A stretch of DNA of 64,000 bases from Nocardia jejuensis NBRC 103114 (GCF_001613145.1 NZ_BDBU01000039.1:1-64000); one strand, 5' to 3'. Numbered from the stretch's first letter, positions 43,281-52,216 are shown. The notes: generated by a model not told the origin, from the sequence alone. Translations and numbers: made by a program.

Positions 43281-43940
43281 ATGACCCGCTCGACTACGGC
43301 CCTTCCGATTCCGGAGACCGGCAACGGTGCCGGCATCGCCCTGGCGGTGCGCAACGACATCCATCGATACGGCCTCGAGGGCATGCTGCGCTCACTCGAC
43401 ATCGTCTCGGCCACATACAGTTACACCACCGTCGAGGAGGCGTCGGCCGCCGCCGCGACGCTTCCGATCGACCTGCTGCTCACCTCGACCATCGAACTCG
43501 GCGAGACCCAGGCCGCGACGATGACGCGGCTGCGCGGTCTCGGCGTCCGGCTCATGGTCCTGCTCGGACCGGAGGAACGGGTCGAGCAGGCCTGGGCGGC
43601 GCACGCGCACGGATTCCTGGACCGGTCGGCGCTGCACCTGCGCACCGTGCGCGACGCGGTCGAGGACATTCGCTCCGACCGCTTTCACGTCTCGGCCAGT
43701 CTGGCTCGGCGACTGCTGGTTCCGGGAGACACCCCGCCCAGCGTCGCGCTCACCGGCCGAGAACTTCAAGTACTGCAACTCGTCGCCGAGGGCCTGAGCA
43801 ACAAGCTGGCCGCTCGGGCCCTGGGCATTTCCGAGAACGGCGTGAAACGCCTGATGGGGAATGTGCTGGCGAAGCTCAACAGCCCGAACCGCACGCTCGC
43901 CGTGGTGCGTGCACTGGAGATCGGGCTGATCCGGAAATGA
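43281..43940 (+). CDS. LuxR-family regulator with a degenerate receiver domain
   Basis: A 219-residue protein. The first about 130 residues have a receiver-like pattern (ALAVRNDIHRYGLEGMLRSL, then LPIDLLLTSTIELGE), but the usual phospho-acceptor Asp at the end of strand 3 is replaced (LLLTSTIEL), so phosphorylation is unlikely. The C-terminal HTH (LTGRELQVLQLVAEGLSNKLAARALGIS, then VKRLMGNVLAKL) is normal LuxR/NarL type. Such atypical response regulators in antibiotic clusters often bind end products. GGAGA precedes ATG 43281. First gene of the chorismatase-ligase unit. Confidence 0.85.
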   Translation: MTRSTTALPIPETGNGAGIALAVRNDIHRYGLEGMLRSLDIVSATYSYTTVEEASAAAATLPIDLLLTSTIELGETQAATMTRLRGLGVRLMVLLGPEERVEQAWAAHAHGFLDRSALHLRTVRDAVEDIRSDRFHVSASLARRLLVPGDTPPSVALTGRELQVLQLVAEGLSNKLAARALGISENGVKRLMGNVLAKLNSPNRTLAVVRALEIGLIRK

Positions 43941-43962
43941 TGTGCGACAACGGAGAGTCACC

Positions 43963-44976
43963 ATGACACCCACCATCGGGCTGCGGTCCGCCTTCCATGA
44001 CTCCGGCATCTCCGGCTCGAACGACGGCGTTCGGCTCGCGGAGATCGAATTCGGCCTGAAGTCCTCACTCGAACTGACCGAAGCCGGACACCCTCTGCTC
44101 CGAATCCCGATGTCCTCGAACGGATTCGACGAGTTCACCGAGATCTGGACGGTCGACGAGCCCATCGTCACCGGGCAGATCGACGAGATCACCTACGCCC
44201 ACACCGCCGAATACCTGTTCGCCGCCACCGTCATTCCCGAACAGGACGGGTACGCGGACGCGGCGCTCGCGGCCTACCGCTCGATCTTCAAACTGACCTC
44301 GAACCTGGACTTCCCCAACCTTTTCCGGGTCTGGAACTTCATCGGCGGCATCGTCGATCCGAACGCGGCGGGGGAGGAGATCTACCGTGACTTCGTGGTA
44401 GGCCGGTCGGAGGCGTTCAAGAACTATCAGGACGGACTGGGCAAGATTCCCGCGGCCACCGGAATCGGGACCCGTTCGCGCGGTATCGCGATCGCGGTGC
44501 TCGCCTCGCGGACCCTGCGACCGCAGCATGTCGAGAACTCGCGACAGCTGCCCGCCTACGAGTACCCCCGCGAATACGGCCCCAAATCGCCGAACTTCGC
44601 ACGCGCCACCATTCTTCAGGATCCACAGCGTCCCGGATCGCAGCCCCTGTTCGTCTCCGGCACCGCCAGCATCCTCGGGCACGAGACGGTGCACCGCGAC
44701 GACATCGTCCGGCAGACGCAGACGGTGCTCGAGAACATCGAGCACCTGATCAGCGCGGAAAACATAGCGGGCCAAGGACTTTCGGGCGGTCACAAGTTGA
44801 CCGACCTGCACGGGCTCAAGGTGTACGTGAAGCACGAGGAACACCTGGACACGGTCCGCGAGATCGTGTCCGAAGCCGTCGGCCCGGACGCGGAGGTGCG
44901 GTATCTCAATGTCGATGTCTGCCGCGAGGATCTGCTCGTCGAAATCGAGGGCCTGGTTCCCGCGAACCAAATCTAG
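43963..44976 (+). CDS. Chorismatase of the FkbO/Hyg5/XanB2 family
   Basis: A 337-residue chorismatase. Conserved parts are LFRVWNFIGGI, YRDFVVGRSEAF, PAATGIGTRSRGIAIAVLA, NSRQLPAYEYPREYGPKSPNFARAT, LFVSGTASILGHETVHRDDIVRQ and DVCREDLLVEIEG. Family enzymes cleave chorismate to pyruvate plus a dihydroxycyclohexadiene acid (FkbO), 3-hydroxybenzoate (Hyg5), or 3- and 4-hydroxybenzoate (XanB2). Cys320 in DVCRED sits where, as I recall, Hyg5 has the active-site Cys tied to the 3-hydroxybenzoate route, so a Hyg5/XanB2-type product is favoured but not proven. GGAGAG precedes ATG 43963. Flanked by the LuxR and aryl-ligase genes. Confidence 0.88.
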   Translation: MTPTIGLRSAFHDSGISGSNDGVRLAEIEFGLKSSLELTEAGHPLLRIPMSSNGFDEFTEIWTVDEPIVTGQIDEITYAHTAEYLFAATVIPEQDGYADAALAAYRSIFKLTSNLDFPNLFRVWNFIGGIVDPNAAGEEIYRDFVVGRSEAFKNYQDGLGKIPAATGIGTRSRGIAIAVLASRTLRPQHVENSRQLPAYEYPREYGPKSPNFARATILQDPQRPGSQPLFVSGTASILGHETVHRDDIVRQTQTVLENIEHLISAENIAGQGLSGGHKLTDLHGLKVYVKHEEHLDTVREIVSEAVGPDAEVRYLNVDVCREDLLVEIEGLVPANQI

Positions 44977-45027
44977 TTCCCCGGCCCTCGCGCCGGAACA
45001 TGTGTGAACAGTTCGAAAGGTAATGCT

Positions 45028-46503
45028 GTGAGTAGTCAGCGCAATTTCGTGGCCGAGATCGAGGCCAGAGCGGCCACCGGCGGATGGCTGGATCGGCCCG
45101 CGTACCAGTCCGGCGGTGAAACCCATTCCTACCGTGAGCTTTTCCGCCGGACAGCGGAGGTCTCCGGAGCTCTGCGCCGCCGGGGGATCGGCCCCGGTGA
45201 CCGCATCGCCCTGGTACTGCCGGAGGACGTCGAACAGATCGTGCTGTTCCTGGCGGCGCTGCGCGTCGGTGCGGTGGCGGTGCCGTTCAGCGGCATTCTG
45301 ACCGCGGCCGAGGCGAGCACCACCGTGCAGCGCATCCGCCCGGCGCTGGTGGTGCGCCGGCGCGAGTTCGAGGTGCCCGCGGGCACGGCGGCCCTGTCGC
45401 CGGAGGAGTTGCGCGCCGAGGCGTCCGATGACACCGGCATCGAGCAGGTCGACGCGGACGCTCCCTCGTTCGCGGTATTCACCTCCGGTAGTACAGGTCC
45501 GGCGAAACTGGCCACCCATACGCACGGCGACATCTTCGTGTTCGACGAGGTGGCCGGTGCCGCCATCGGCATCACCGCCGAGGACGTCACGCTCAGCGCG
45601 TCGTCACTGCATCTGGCCTACGGACTGGGCAACACGATCTTCTTTCCACTGCTGCGCGGCGGGTCCGTGGTACTCAAGGACACCTACGATCGGCTCGACC
45701 ACCAACTCGCGCTGGATCTGATCGACCGCTACTCGGTCAGTGTCTTCTATTCGATACCAACCTATTTCGGTGAGCTGCTGCGCGAGGAGAACGCGGGCGC
45801 GCTCGGCCGGCTGCGACTGCTGGTCACCGCGGGCGAAGTGCTGAACGCGACGCTGGAGAAACAGCTCATCGAGGTCGTTGGCGCCGGTCTGACCGGGATC
45901 TTCGGCACCACTGAGATCGGCCACGCGGTGACCGTGAACGGCGGCGCGAACTATCGGCCGCAGAAGGTCGGACAAGTCATCGCGCCGTATCAGGTCCGGG
46001 TCGTGGACCGGACCACCGGAGCGGTGCTCGAACCGGGCCGGATCGGCGCGATCGAGATCAAGGGCCCCACCATCTCCCTGGGCAATCGCGAGCCCGCCGA
46101 TCCGGTGATCCGGCTCGTCGAGGAGTGGTACGGCACCGGCGATGTCGCGGTGCTGGACGAGGACGGCTACGTCCAACTGTTCGGCCGTCTGGACGATGTC
46201 GAGACGGTCCGCGGGCTCGATGTCTTCCCCGCCGAGGTGGAATCGGTGATCCTGGAGAATCCGGCCATCCGCGAGGCCGCCGTCGCCACCGTCGCGGCCC
46301 CGGACGGGGAGCGCCGGGTGTGGGCGTACGTGGTGCGCGAACCCGCGCCGATCTCGGATGTGGAATTGGCGGACCTGGTCATCAAGGCCGTCGCCGAGCA
46401 GCTCGAGGAACACAAGGTGCCGCACGGCGTGCGCTTCGTGACCGAACTGCCGTACGTGTACGGCGGCAAGCTCTCCCGCCGGGAGGTGCGCGCGCTGGGG
46501 TGA
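45028..46503 (+). CDS. Aryl-CoA ligase / adenylating enzyme (benzoate-CoA-ligase-like)
   Basis: A 491-residue ANL-superfamily enzyme. The P-loop is FTSGSTGPAKLATHTH. Other motifs are LHLAYGLGNTIFFPLLRGGSVV (as in benzoate-CoA ligases), GIFGTTEIGHAV, YGTGDVAVLDEDGYVQLFGRLDDVE, and a C-terminal Lys in YVYGGKLSRREV. The benzoate-CoA-ligase-like pattern fits activation of a hydroxybenzoate made by the chorismatase immediately upstream. GTG 45028 with AAAGG upstream is preferred; GTG 45004 is also in frame. No carrier-protein gene was found nearby, so CoA or direct transfer is more likely than a PCP. Confidence 0.85.
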   Translation: MSSQRNFVAEIEARAATGGWLDRPAYQSGGETHSYRELFRRTAEVSGALRRRGIGPGDRIALVLPEDVEQIVLFLAALRVGAVAVPFSGILTAAEASTTVQRIRPALVVRRREFEVPAGTAALSPEELRAEASDDTGIEQVDADAPSFAVFTSGSTGPAKLATHTHGDIFVFDEVAGAAIGITAEDVTLSASSLHLAYGLGNTIFFPLLRGGSVVLKDTYDRLDHQLALDLIDRYSVSVFYSIPTYFGELLREENAGALGRLRLLVTAGEVLNATLEKQLIEVVGAGLTGIFGTTEIGHAVTVNGGANYRPQKVGQVIAPYQVRVVDRTTGAVLEPGRIGAIEIKGPTISLGNREPADPVIRLVEEWYGTGDVAVLDEDGYVQLFGRLDDVETVRGLDVFPAEVESVILENPAIREAAVATVAAPDGERRVWAYVVREPAPISDVELADLVIKAVAEQLEEHKVPHGVRFVTELPYVYGGKLSRREVRALG

Positions 46504-46512
46504 GGAAGAGGT

Positions 46513-46552
46513 GCGGGTGCCGGCCGTCGCTCGTTCGGCGGACGGCACCCGC
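46513..46552 (+). terminator. Terminator-like hairpin after the aryl-ligase gene
   Basis: A perfect 10-bp repeat, GCGGGTGCCG (46513-46522) with its complement at 46543-46552, encloses a 20-base loop that is partly self-complementary. It starts 10 bases after the stop. Confidence 0.65.
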
Positions 46553-46701
46553 CCGTGCGGCGGTACCGGCAAGAAGGTGCTTTGGGCGGGCCGGGCGGCG
46601 GGCACGAGAATTCATCCGGACCCGAGTGGGAAACGAACGCTCGGCGCGATCACGCGCGTAGGGTCCGATGAGTTTCAGTGACGAGAGGCGTCCTAACCAC
46701 C

Positions 46702-47571
46702 ATGACGACACATACGCTCGTAACCGCCGAAGCCGATCTCGCCTACGACGTGCTCGGACCGCTGCCCACCGCGGACGGCCGCCCGCCGCTGCTCATGATC
46801 GGGCAGCCCATGACCGCCGAGGGTTTCGCGACCCTGGCGTCCTACTTCCCGGATCGCACCGTCGTCACCTACGACCCGCGCGGGCTCGGCCGCAGCACCC
46901 GCAAGGACGGCCGGGTCGACAACACCCCGCAGACCCAGGCCCGGGATCTGCACGACCTGGTCGAGGCACTCGGCGCCGGTCCGGTCGAGATGTTCGCCAG
47001 CAGTGGCGGCGCGGTCACCTCCCTCGCCTTCGTCGCGGCCTACCCCGGTGACGTCACCACCCTGGTCGCGCACGAGCCGCCGCTGTTCCACGTGCTCCCC
47101 GACGCATCCGCGGCCCTGCGCGCACAGGCGGGATACCGGGCCGCCTACGACGCCAAGGGCTCCAATGCCGGTATGGCGGCGTTCATCGCGATGACCTCCT
47201 GGCAGGGTGAGTTCACCGAGGACTACTTCGCCCAGCCCGCACCGGATCCGGCGATGTTCGGGATGCCGACCGAGGACGACGGCTCCCGCGACGATGCGCT
47301 GCTGTCGGAGCGCTCGCAGGCCATCATCGACTACCGGCCCGACGTCGCCGCGCTGAACGCCGCACCGACCAGGATCGTGATCGCGGTGGGCGAGGAGTCC
47401 AAGGGAACCGTGACCGCGCGCGCCACGGAGGCCACCGCCGAGCTGCTCGGTCAGGAGGCGACCGTATTCCCCAGTCACCACGGTGGATTCGTCGGTGGCG
47501 AGGGTGGGTACGCGGGTCAGCCCGAGGCGTTCGCGACGAGGCTGCGCGAGGTGCTGGACGGCAAGAGCTGA
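46702..47571 (+). CDS. Alpha/beta hydrolase of the cluster
   Basis: A 289-residue alpha/beta hydrolase. MIGQPMTAEGF is the oxyanion region, VVTYDPRGLGRSTR the strand-turn motif, the nucleophile Ser lies in MFASSGGAVTSLAF, and the late His in FPSHHGGFVGG. In a biosynthetic cluster it could act as a thioesterase-like editing enzyme, an ester hydrolase or a resistance enzyme. The start is uncertain between ATG 46702 and the in-frame GTG 46678. It converges with the minus-strand ligase-ALAS operon. Confidence 0.85.
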   Translation: MTTHTLVTAEADLAYDVLGPLPTADGRPPLLMIGQPMTAEGFATLASYFPDRTVVTYDPRGLGRSTRKDGRVDNTPQTQARDLHDLVEALGAGPVEMFASSGGAVTSLAFVAAYPGDVTTLVAHEPPLFHVLPDASAALRAQAGYRAAYDAKGSNAGMAAFIAMTSWQGEFTEDYFAQPAPDPAMFGMPTEDDGSRDDALLSERSQAIIDYRPDVAALNAAPTRIVIAVGEESKGTVTARATEATAELLGQEATVFPSHHGGFVGGEGGYAGQPEAFATRLREVLDGKS

Positions 47572-47605
47572 TCGAGCGCTGCTGTCGGACAGCGCTGTCG
47601 CGGAC

Positions 47606-49213
47606 TCAGCCGGTGCGCCGTGTACCGAGTTCGCGGACCAGTTCCCGCTTGAGGACCTTGCCGCTGGGGCCGAGCGGGAATTCCGCGACGAACTCGACGC
47701 GGCGGGGATACTTGTAGCGCGCCAGTCGATCTCGGCTCCACGCGGTGATATCCGCGGACAGGGTTTCGTCTTTCGGGTATCCCTGCCGCAGAATCACCAC
47801 CGCGCACACCTCTTCGCCGTGCCTGGCATCCGGCACGCCCACCACGGCGACCTGTTCGATCGCCGGATGCCGCAGCAGCGCGTCCTCCACCTCGCGCGGA
47901 TAGACGTTGTAGCCACCGCGCAGCACGATGTCCTTCTTGCGGTCCACCAGGCGCAGATAGCCGTCGGCCGGATCCAGCACACCCAGATCTCCCGAGCGGA
48001 ACCAGCCGTCGACGAGGACCTCGGCGGTGGCGTCGGGGAGACCGAGATAGCCGGTCATCACATTGTGTCCGCGCACGACCACCTCGCCGACCTCGCCGGC
48101 GGGGAGCGGTTCGATCCTGTCCTCGACGTCGGCGCGGGCGATCCGCACCTCGACACCGGCGATCGGACGCCCCACAGTTCCTGGGCGGCACGGGATTCCG
48201 GGTTGGTTGTAGGCCACACACGGCGAGGTCTCGGTCAGGCCGTAGCCCTCGAACACCTCGCAGCCGAAGGTCAGGCGGACCGCCTGCAACGTCGGGACCG
48301 CCAGGGCGGAGCCGCCGCTGTAGGCGCGCCGCAGCCGGGGTGCGGGCGCACCGTTCGACACCGCCTCGAGGAGGGCGTGATACATCGTGGGCACACCCAT
48401 GAACACCGTGCAGCCCTGCTCGGTCATCGTCGCCAGCGCGTCGGCGGCGGTGAACCGTGCGGTCAGCACCACCGTCGCACCGATGTGGAAACCCGCGCCC
48501 ATGACACAGGTCTGGCCGAAGGTGTGCGCGAGGGGCAGGCATCCGAAAAGAACGTCATCGGGGCGAATGTCGAAGGGGGACAACGCTGTCACCTCGATGT
48601 TGGTGACGATGTTGCGATGGGTGAGCATCGCCCCCTTGGGGCGGCCGGTGGTGCCGGAGGTGTACAGGATCGCGGCGATATCGTCCGGTGCACTGCCGAA
48701 ATACCCGGCGACGGGGAGCGGGGGATTCGGTGGGTCGAGCGGGGTCCCGACCCGGTCGCGGGCGTCGGCGTCGGCATCGACATCGTCCGCGGCCGGGTCG
48801 TGGGCGCGACTCCGCACCTCACCCGGCCCGACCGTGAAGAGAGGAACTCCGGCCGCGGCCGCTGCCACCGAACCCTCGTCCAGAGTTGCCGCCGCGCACA
48901 CGATCGCGCGCGCACCGCTGTCGCGCAGCACGAACTCGATCTCGGCCGCGCGCAGCTGTGTGTTCATCGGGACGACGGTCGCGCCCAGCGCGAGCGCGCC
49001 GTAGTAGGCAGCCGGGAACTGCGGGATGTTGGGCACCAGCAGGGCGACCCGATGACCCGGCTCGATGCCGTGCGTGTGCAGCACCGCCGCGAACCCGCGC
49101 GCCTGCTCCCACAACTGCCGGTAGGTGACCGAGACCGACTCGAAGATCAGCGCCGGGTGATCGGGCCGCCGCGCCGCCGTATCGGCGAGCACGGCGGCCA
49201 GTGGACGGGTCAC
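47606..49213 (-). CDS. Acyl-CoA ligase of the ALAS operon (AsuD1/MoeA4-like role)
   Basis: A 535-residue ANL enzyme of the long-chain acyl-CoA-synthetase type. YTSGTTGRPKGAMLTH is the P-loop, then EGYGLTETSP, GWFRSGDLGVLDPADGYLRLVDRKKDIV and the C-terminal Lys in GPSGKVLKRELV. It overlaps the ALAS gene by four bases (GTGA). In asukamycin and moenomycin clusters such a ligase next to ALAS activates 5-aminolevulinate to its CoA ester, which cyclises to the C5N unit. This role is inferred from context; the sequence alone only shows an acyl-CoA ligase. Confidence 0.87.
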   Translation of the reverse strand: MTRPLAAVLADTAARRPDHPALIFESVSVTYRQLWEQARGFAAVLHTHGIEPGHRVALLVPNIPQFPAAYYGALALGATVVPMNTQLRAAEIEFVLRDSGARAIVCAAATLDEGSVAAAAAGVPLFTVGPGEVRSRAHDPAADDVDADADARDRVGTPLDPPNPPLPVAGYFGSAPDDIAAILYTSGTTGRPKGAMLTHRNIVTNIEVTALSPFDIRPDDVLFGCLPLAHTFGQTCVMGAGFHIGATVVLTARFTAADALATMTEQGCTVFMGVPTMYHALLEAVSNGAPAPRLRRAYSGGSALAVPTLQAVRLTFGCEVFEGYGLTETSPCVAYNQPGIPCRPGTVGRPIAGVEVRIARADVEDRIEPLPAGEVGEVVVRGHNVMTGYLGLPDATAEVLVDGWFRSGDLGVLDPADGYLRLVDRKKDIVLRGGYNVYPREVEDALLRHPAIEQVAVVGVPDARHGEEVCAVVILRQGYPKDETLSADITAWSRDRLARYKYPRRVEFVAEFPLGPSGKVLKRELVRELGTRRTG

Positions 49214-50457
49214 ACCAATTCCTTTGCCGCCGAGACCGATCCCCTTCGATCCGACGCGGTGCGGATCCCCAGATCGCGCCAGATCCCCGCCAGCGCCTCC
49301 GCGAATTTCTGCACATCGGCGACGGTGTGGGTGGCCGAGGGCGCGATGCGCAGCAGTTCCTCGCCCTCACGGACGCTGGGGGCGTTGATGGCCTGCACGT
49401 AGACGCGGTGTCGCTGCAGCAGCAGGGCGGAAGCCTGCTTGCACAGGGTGTCATCGCCCACCAGGGCCGAAACGATGTGCGAGTCAGGTGATTTGAACGG
49501 GATGTCCGCCTCGTCGAGGAGTCGGTGCAGCAGTCGCGCGTTCTCGGCCAGTCGGCTTCTTTCCACCTCGGAGGTGCGCAGATGCCGCACCGCCGCCAGC
49601 GCGCCCGCCGCCGTCGCCGGGGGCAGCGACGTGGTGAAAACGAAGGCGCGCGAGGCGGTCCGGACGTAGTCGATCAGATCCGCGGGACCGGCGATATAGC
49701 CTCCGGCGGTGCCGAGGCCCTTGGCCAAGGTGCCCATGATGACGTCGAATCGGTCGGCGATGCCCTCCCGGGCCGCGATGCCCGCGCCCTGCGGACCGTA
49801 CATGCCGATCGCGTGCACCTCGTCGATGAAGGTGGTCGCGCCGAATCGTTCGGCCACCTCTGCGATTTCTGCCAGCGGCGCGACATCACCGGACATGGAG
49901 TACACCGATTCGGCGACGATCAGCTTCGGCAGTGCGGGATCGGTCTCGGCCAGCAGCTGGGTCAGGTGCGCGACATCGTTGTGCCGGAAGATGCGCTTGG
50001 TCGCACCGCTGCGGCGCAGACCGTCGATGATCGAAGCATGGTTCAGCTCGTCGGAGAAGACCACTGTGTTCTCCGGTGTTCCCGCGATCACCGTCAGCGC
50101 ACCGTCATTGGCGGTGTAGCCGGAGGTGAACAGCAGCGCCGCGTCCTTGCCGTGCCAGTCGGCCAACTCTCGCTCGAGTTCCACATGGCGATGGTTGGTG
50201 CCGCCGATATTGCGCGAACCACCGGACCCCGCACCGAATTTCGCGACCGCGTCGTGGACGGCGGCCAGCACCAGGGGATGCTGGCCCATGCCCAGATAGT
50301 CATTGCTGCACCACACACTGACCTCGGTGTCCTCGCCCGCCGTACGGGCGATGGCGCTGGGGAAAAGCCCCGCGCGCCTGCCGATTTCGAGGAACTCACG
50401 GGTGCGGCGCTGCTCTTGCGTGATCTGGTGGGTGAAGTAGTCCAGATGAGTCGACAT
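49210..50457 (-). CDS. 5-Aminolevulinate synthase (likely C5N-unit biosynthesis)
   Basis: A 415-residue alpha-oxoamine synthase that reads as ALAS: SNDYLGMGQHP, GSGGSRNIGGTNHRHVELE, SDELNHASIIDGLRRSG, ESVYSMSGDVAPL, FIDEVHAIGMYGPQGAG and the PLP Lys246 in MGTLAKGLGTAGGY. It condenses glycine with succinyl-CoA. Most actinobacteria make haem through glutamyl-tRNA, so an extra ALAS usually marks secondary metabolism, where it feeds the 2-amino-3-hydroxycyclopentenone moiety. The two flanking AMP-forming ligases support that. The C-terminus ends near VQKFAEALAGIW plus a short tail, normal for the family. Confidence 0.93.
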   Translation of the reverse strand: MSTHLDYFTHQITQEQRRTREFLEIGRRAGLFPSAIARTAGEDTEVSVWCSNDYLGMGQHPLVLAAVHDAVAKFGAGSGGSRNIGGTNHRHVELERELADWHGKDAALLFTSGYTANDGALTVIAGTPENTVVFSDELNHASIIDGLRRSGATKRIFRHNDVAHLTQLLAETDPALPKLIVAESVYSMSGDVAPLAEIAEVAERFGATTFIDEVHAIGMYGPQGAGIAAREGIADRFDVIMGTLAKGLGTAGGYIAGPADLIDYVRTASRAFVFTTSLPPATAAGALAAVRHLRTSEVERSRLAENARLLHRLLDEADIPFKSPDSHIVSALVGDDTLCKQASALLLQRHRVYVQAINAPSVREGEELLRIAPSATHTVADVQKFAEALAGIWRDLGIRTASDRRGSVSAAKELV

Positions 50458-50495
50458 GAGGTGTCCTCTCGATGCTGCGGGGGCGAAATCGGTTG

Positions 50496-52067
50496 TCAGA
50501 GAGTGGCGGCGCTTTGCACGCGCAGCCGTGGTTTGTCGGGTTTCCCGGCGGCGTTCACCGGGACCTCGTCCAGCACCTGCACGCGCTCGGGTGCGTGCGC
50601 GGGGGAGAGGGTGACGCTCAGGTGCGCCCGGACGCGGTCCGGATCCACCGTCGCGCCGGGCCGGACGGTGATGGCGGCGAACAGATGCTCGACGCCGTCG
50701 TGGTCGCGTACGCCGTAGGCGACGGCCTGGGTGATGCCCTCGAGGGTCAGCGTCTCGCGCTCGACGACCGTGGGATACACCTTGACTCCGTCGATCTTGA
50801 CCACATCGGCGACCCGATCCAGCAGGTGCAGATATCCGCGCTCGTCCCGATAGCCGATATCCCCGGTGTGATACCAGCCCTCGCGCAGGACTCGCGCGGT
50901 CAGCACGTCATCGAGATAGCCGTCCATCACATGCGGTGAGCGCACCCGGATTTCGCCGACCTGCCCGTCGCGCAGCGGCCCGCCGGAGTCGAGATCGGCG
51001 ACGGCGATCTCGACCTCGGGGAAGGGCCGGCCGACCGTGGCGCACAGGCGCGGGTCCGCGTGCTCGGCCGGGAACAGGTAGCTGATCCTCGCGCTCTCGG
51101 AGGTGCCGTACTCCTGGAACAGGATGGGGCCGAACGTTTTCACCGCCGTGGCCAGCCGGGCGGGAGCCGCGGAGGATCCGGCGTACACCAGGCGGCGCAG
51201 GCTGCCGAGGCCCGCCCCGGCGGCATCGGGTGCACCGAGTTCGCCGAGGTGATCGAGAATGCGGTAGAGGTGGGTGGTCGCGGTGAAGGTGCGGGTCGCC
51301 GCGTGCTCGGCCGCCGCGCGGACCCAGCTGTGGGCGCCGAACTCCTCGAGCAGGATCAGCCTGCCGCCCTGGATCAGTGCCGCGTCGGCCATCGGGCCCA
51401 CGGTCTGATTCAGCGGTGTGGCCACCAGCGCGGTGATCGACTCCGCCTCGCGTCCGAGCGCGATCGTGCCGTACACCAGACCATCCCAGGCGCGGCGAGA
51501 CTTCTTGATGCCCTTGGGTTTTCCGGTACTGCCGCTGGTGAAGGCGACGACCGCGAGATCCTCCGGCGCGAACGGCCACGGTGCGCTCACCTGCTCGATC
51601 TCGGCGGTGGCGTCCTCGCCGTTCGGCGTTGCCACCAAAGGGATTCGAGCCAGTCTCGCGAGCTCACGCGCCCGCTCGGAGCTGTCCCGGTCGGAGTACA
51701 GCACCGAGGCGCCCGTGGTGCGCAGTATCGCGAGTTGATCCTCGATCGGCAGCATCGCCGCGCTGGTACCGGGATTCGTCGAGCGCACGTGCCCGACCGC
51801 CGCGCCGAGCAGATGCGCCGCGTGCCGCGCCCCGAGGATCTCCGGACTGTTCGACGCTGTCAGCACCGCGACCACCGCGCCGTGGCGTACTCCCGCCGCG
51901 CTCAGCGCTCGATAGATGCCGGTGACCGAGCGCAGGTACTCGCCGCCGCTGACCGCGGATCCGCGGTAGCGCAGCACCTCTCGCTCCGGTTCGCGCGCCA
52001 GCACCGACAGCAGTTCCGCCACATATCCGCCCGCTCCCGTCCACCAGGCTTCGTCCGCGCTCGCCAC
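50496..52067 (-). CDS. AMP-forming ligase, candidate C5N amide synthetase
   Basis: A 523-residue ANL enzyme, first gene of the minus-strand operon. The P-loop is FTSGSTGKPKGIKKSRR, followed by FQEYGTSESARISYL, GWYHTGDIGYRDERGYLHLLDR and the C-terminal VPVNAAGKPDKPRL. Its N-terminal half differs in style from the FadD-like partner (SNSPEILGARHAAHLLGAAVG). In known C5N clusters one ligase makes the CoA ester and a second joins the cyclised amine to an acyl group; by elimination this is the candidate amide synthetase. GTG 52067 has AGGGAGA upstream; the long in-frame extension to 52337 crosses the palindrome and is rejected. Confidence 0.82.
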   Translation of the reverse strand: MASADEAWWTGAGGYVAELLSVLAREPEREVLRYRGSAVSGGEYLRSVTGIYRALSAAGVRHGAVVAVLTASNSPEILGARHAAHLLGAAVGHVRSTNPGTSAAMLPIEDQLAILRTTGASVLYSDRDSSERARELARLARIPLVATPNGEDATAEIEQVSAPWPFAPEDLAVVAFTSGSTGKPKGIKKSRRAWDGLVYGTIALGREAESITALVATPLNQTVGPMADAALIQGGRLILLEEFGAHSWVRAAAEHAATRTFTATTHLYRILDHLGELGAPDAAGAGLGSLRRLVYAGSSAAPARLATAVKTFGPILFQEYGTSESARISYLFPAEHADPRLCATVGRPFPEVEIAVADLDSGGPLRDGQVGEIRVRSPHVMDGYLDDVLTARVLREGWYHTGDIGYRDERGYLHLLDRVADVVKIDGVKVYPTVVERETLTLEGITQAVAYGVRDHDGVEHLFAAITVRPGATVDPDRVRAHLSVTLSPAHAPERVQVLDEVPVNAAGKPDKPRLRVQSAATL

Positions 52068-52190
52068 GCTGATCTCCCTTCGGCCGGGCCGCCGGAGTCG
52101 GCGACCTCGTGGGAAAAGTCTGTGAGCGACAACGGATTCGGAACAGCCGTATTCGGGCACCGCCATGGTGCGCCGGAGCGGGCGGCTCCC

Positions 52191-52216
52191 CGGGGGTACC
52201 CGATCGGGTACCCCCG
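52191..52216. promoter_or_regulatory. Perfect 26-bp palindrome between the ALAS operon and the aromatic-acid transporter
   Basis: An 11-base arm (CGGGGGTACCC) on each side of GATC gives an exact 26-bp palindrome, with GGGTACCC occurring twice. It lies about midway in the 298-base gap (52068-52365) between two divergent genes, a natural operator position. No other gene or feature was seen in this gap. Confidence 0.7.
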
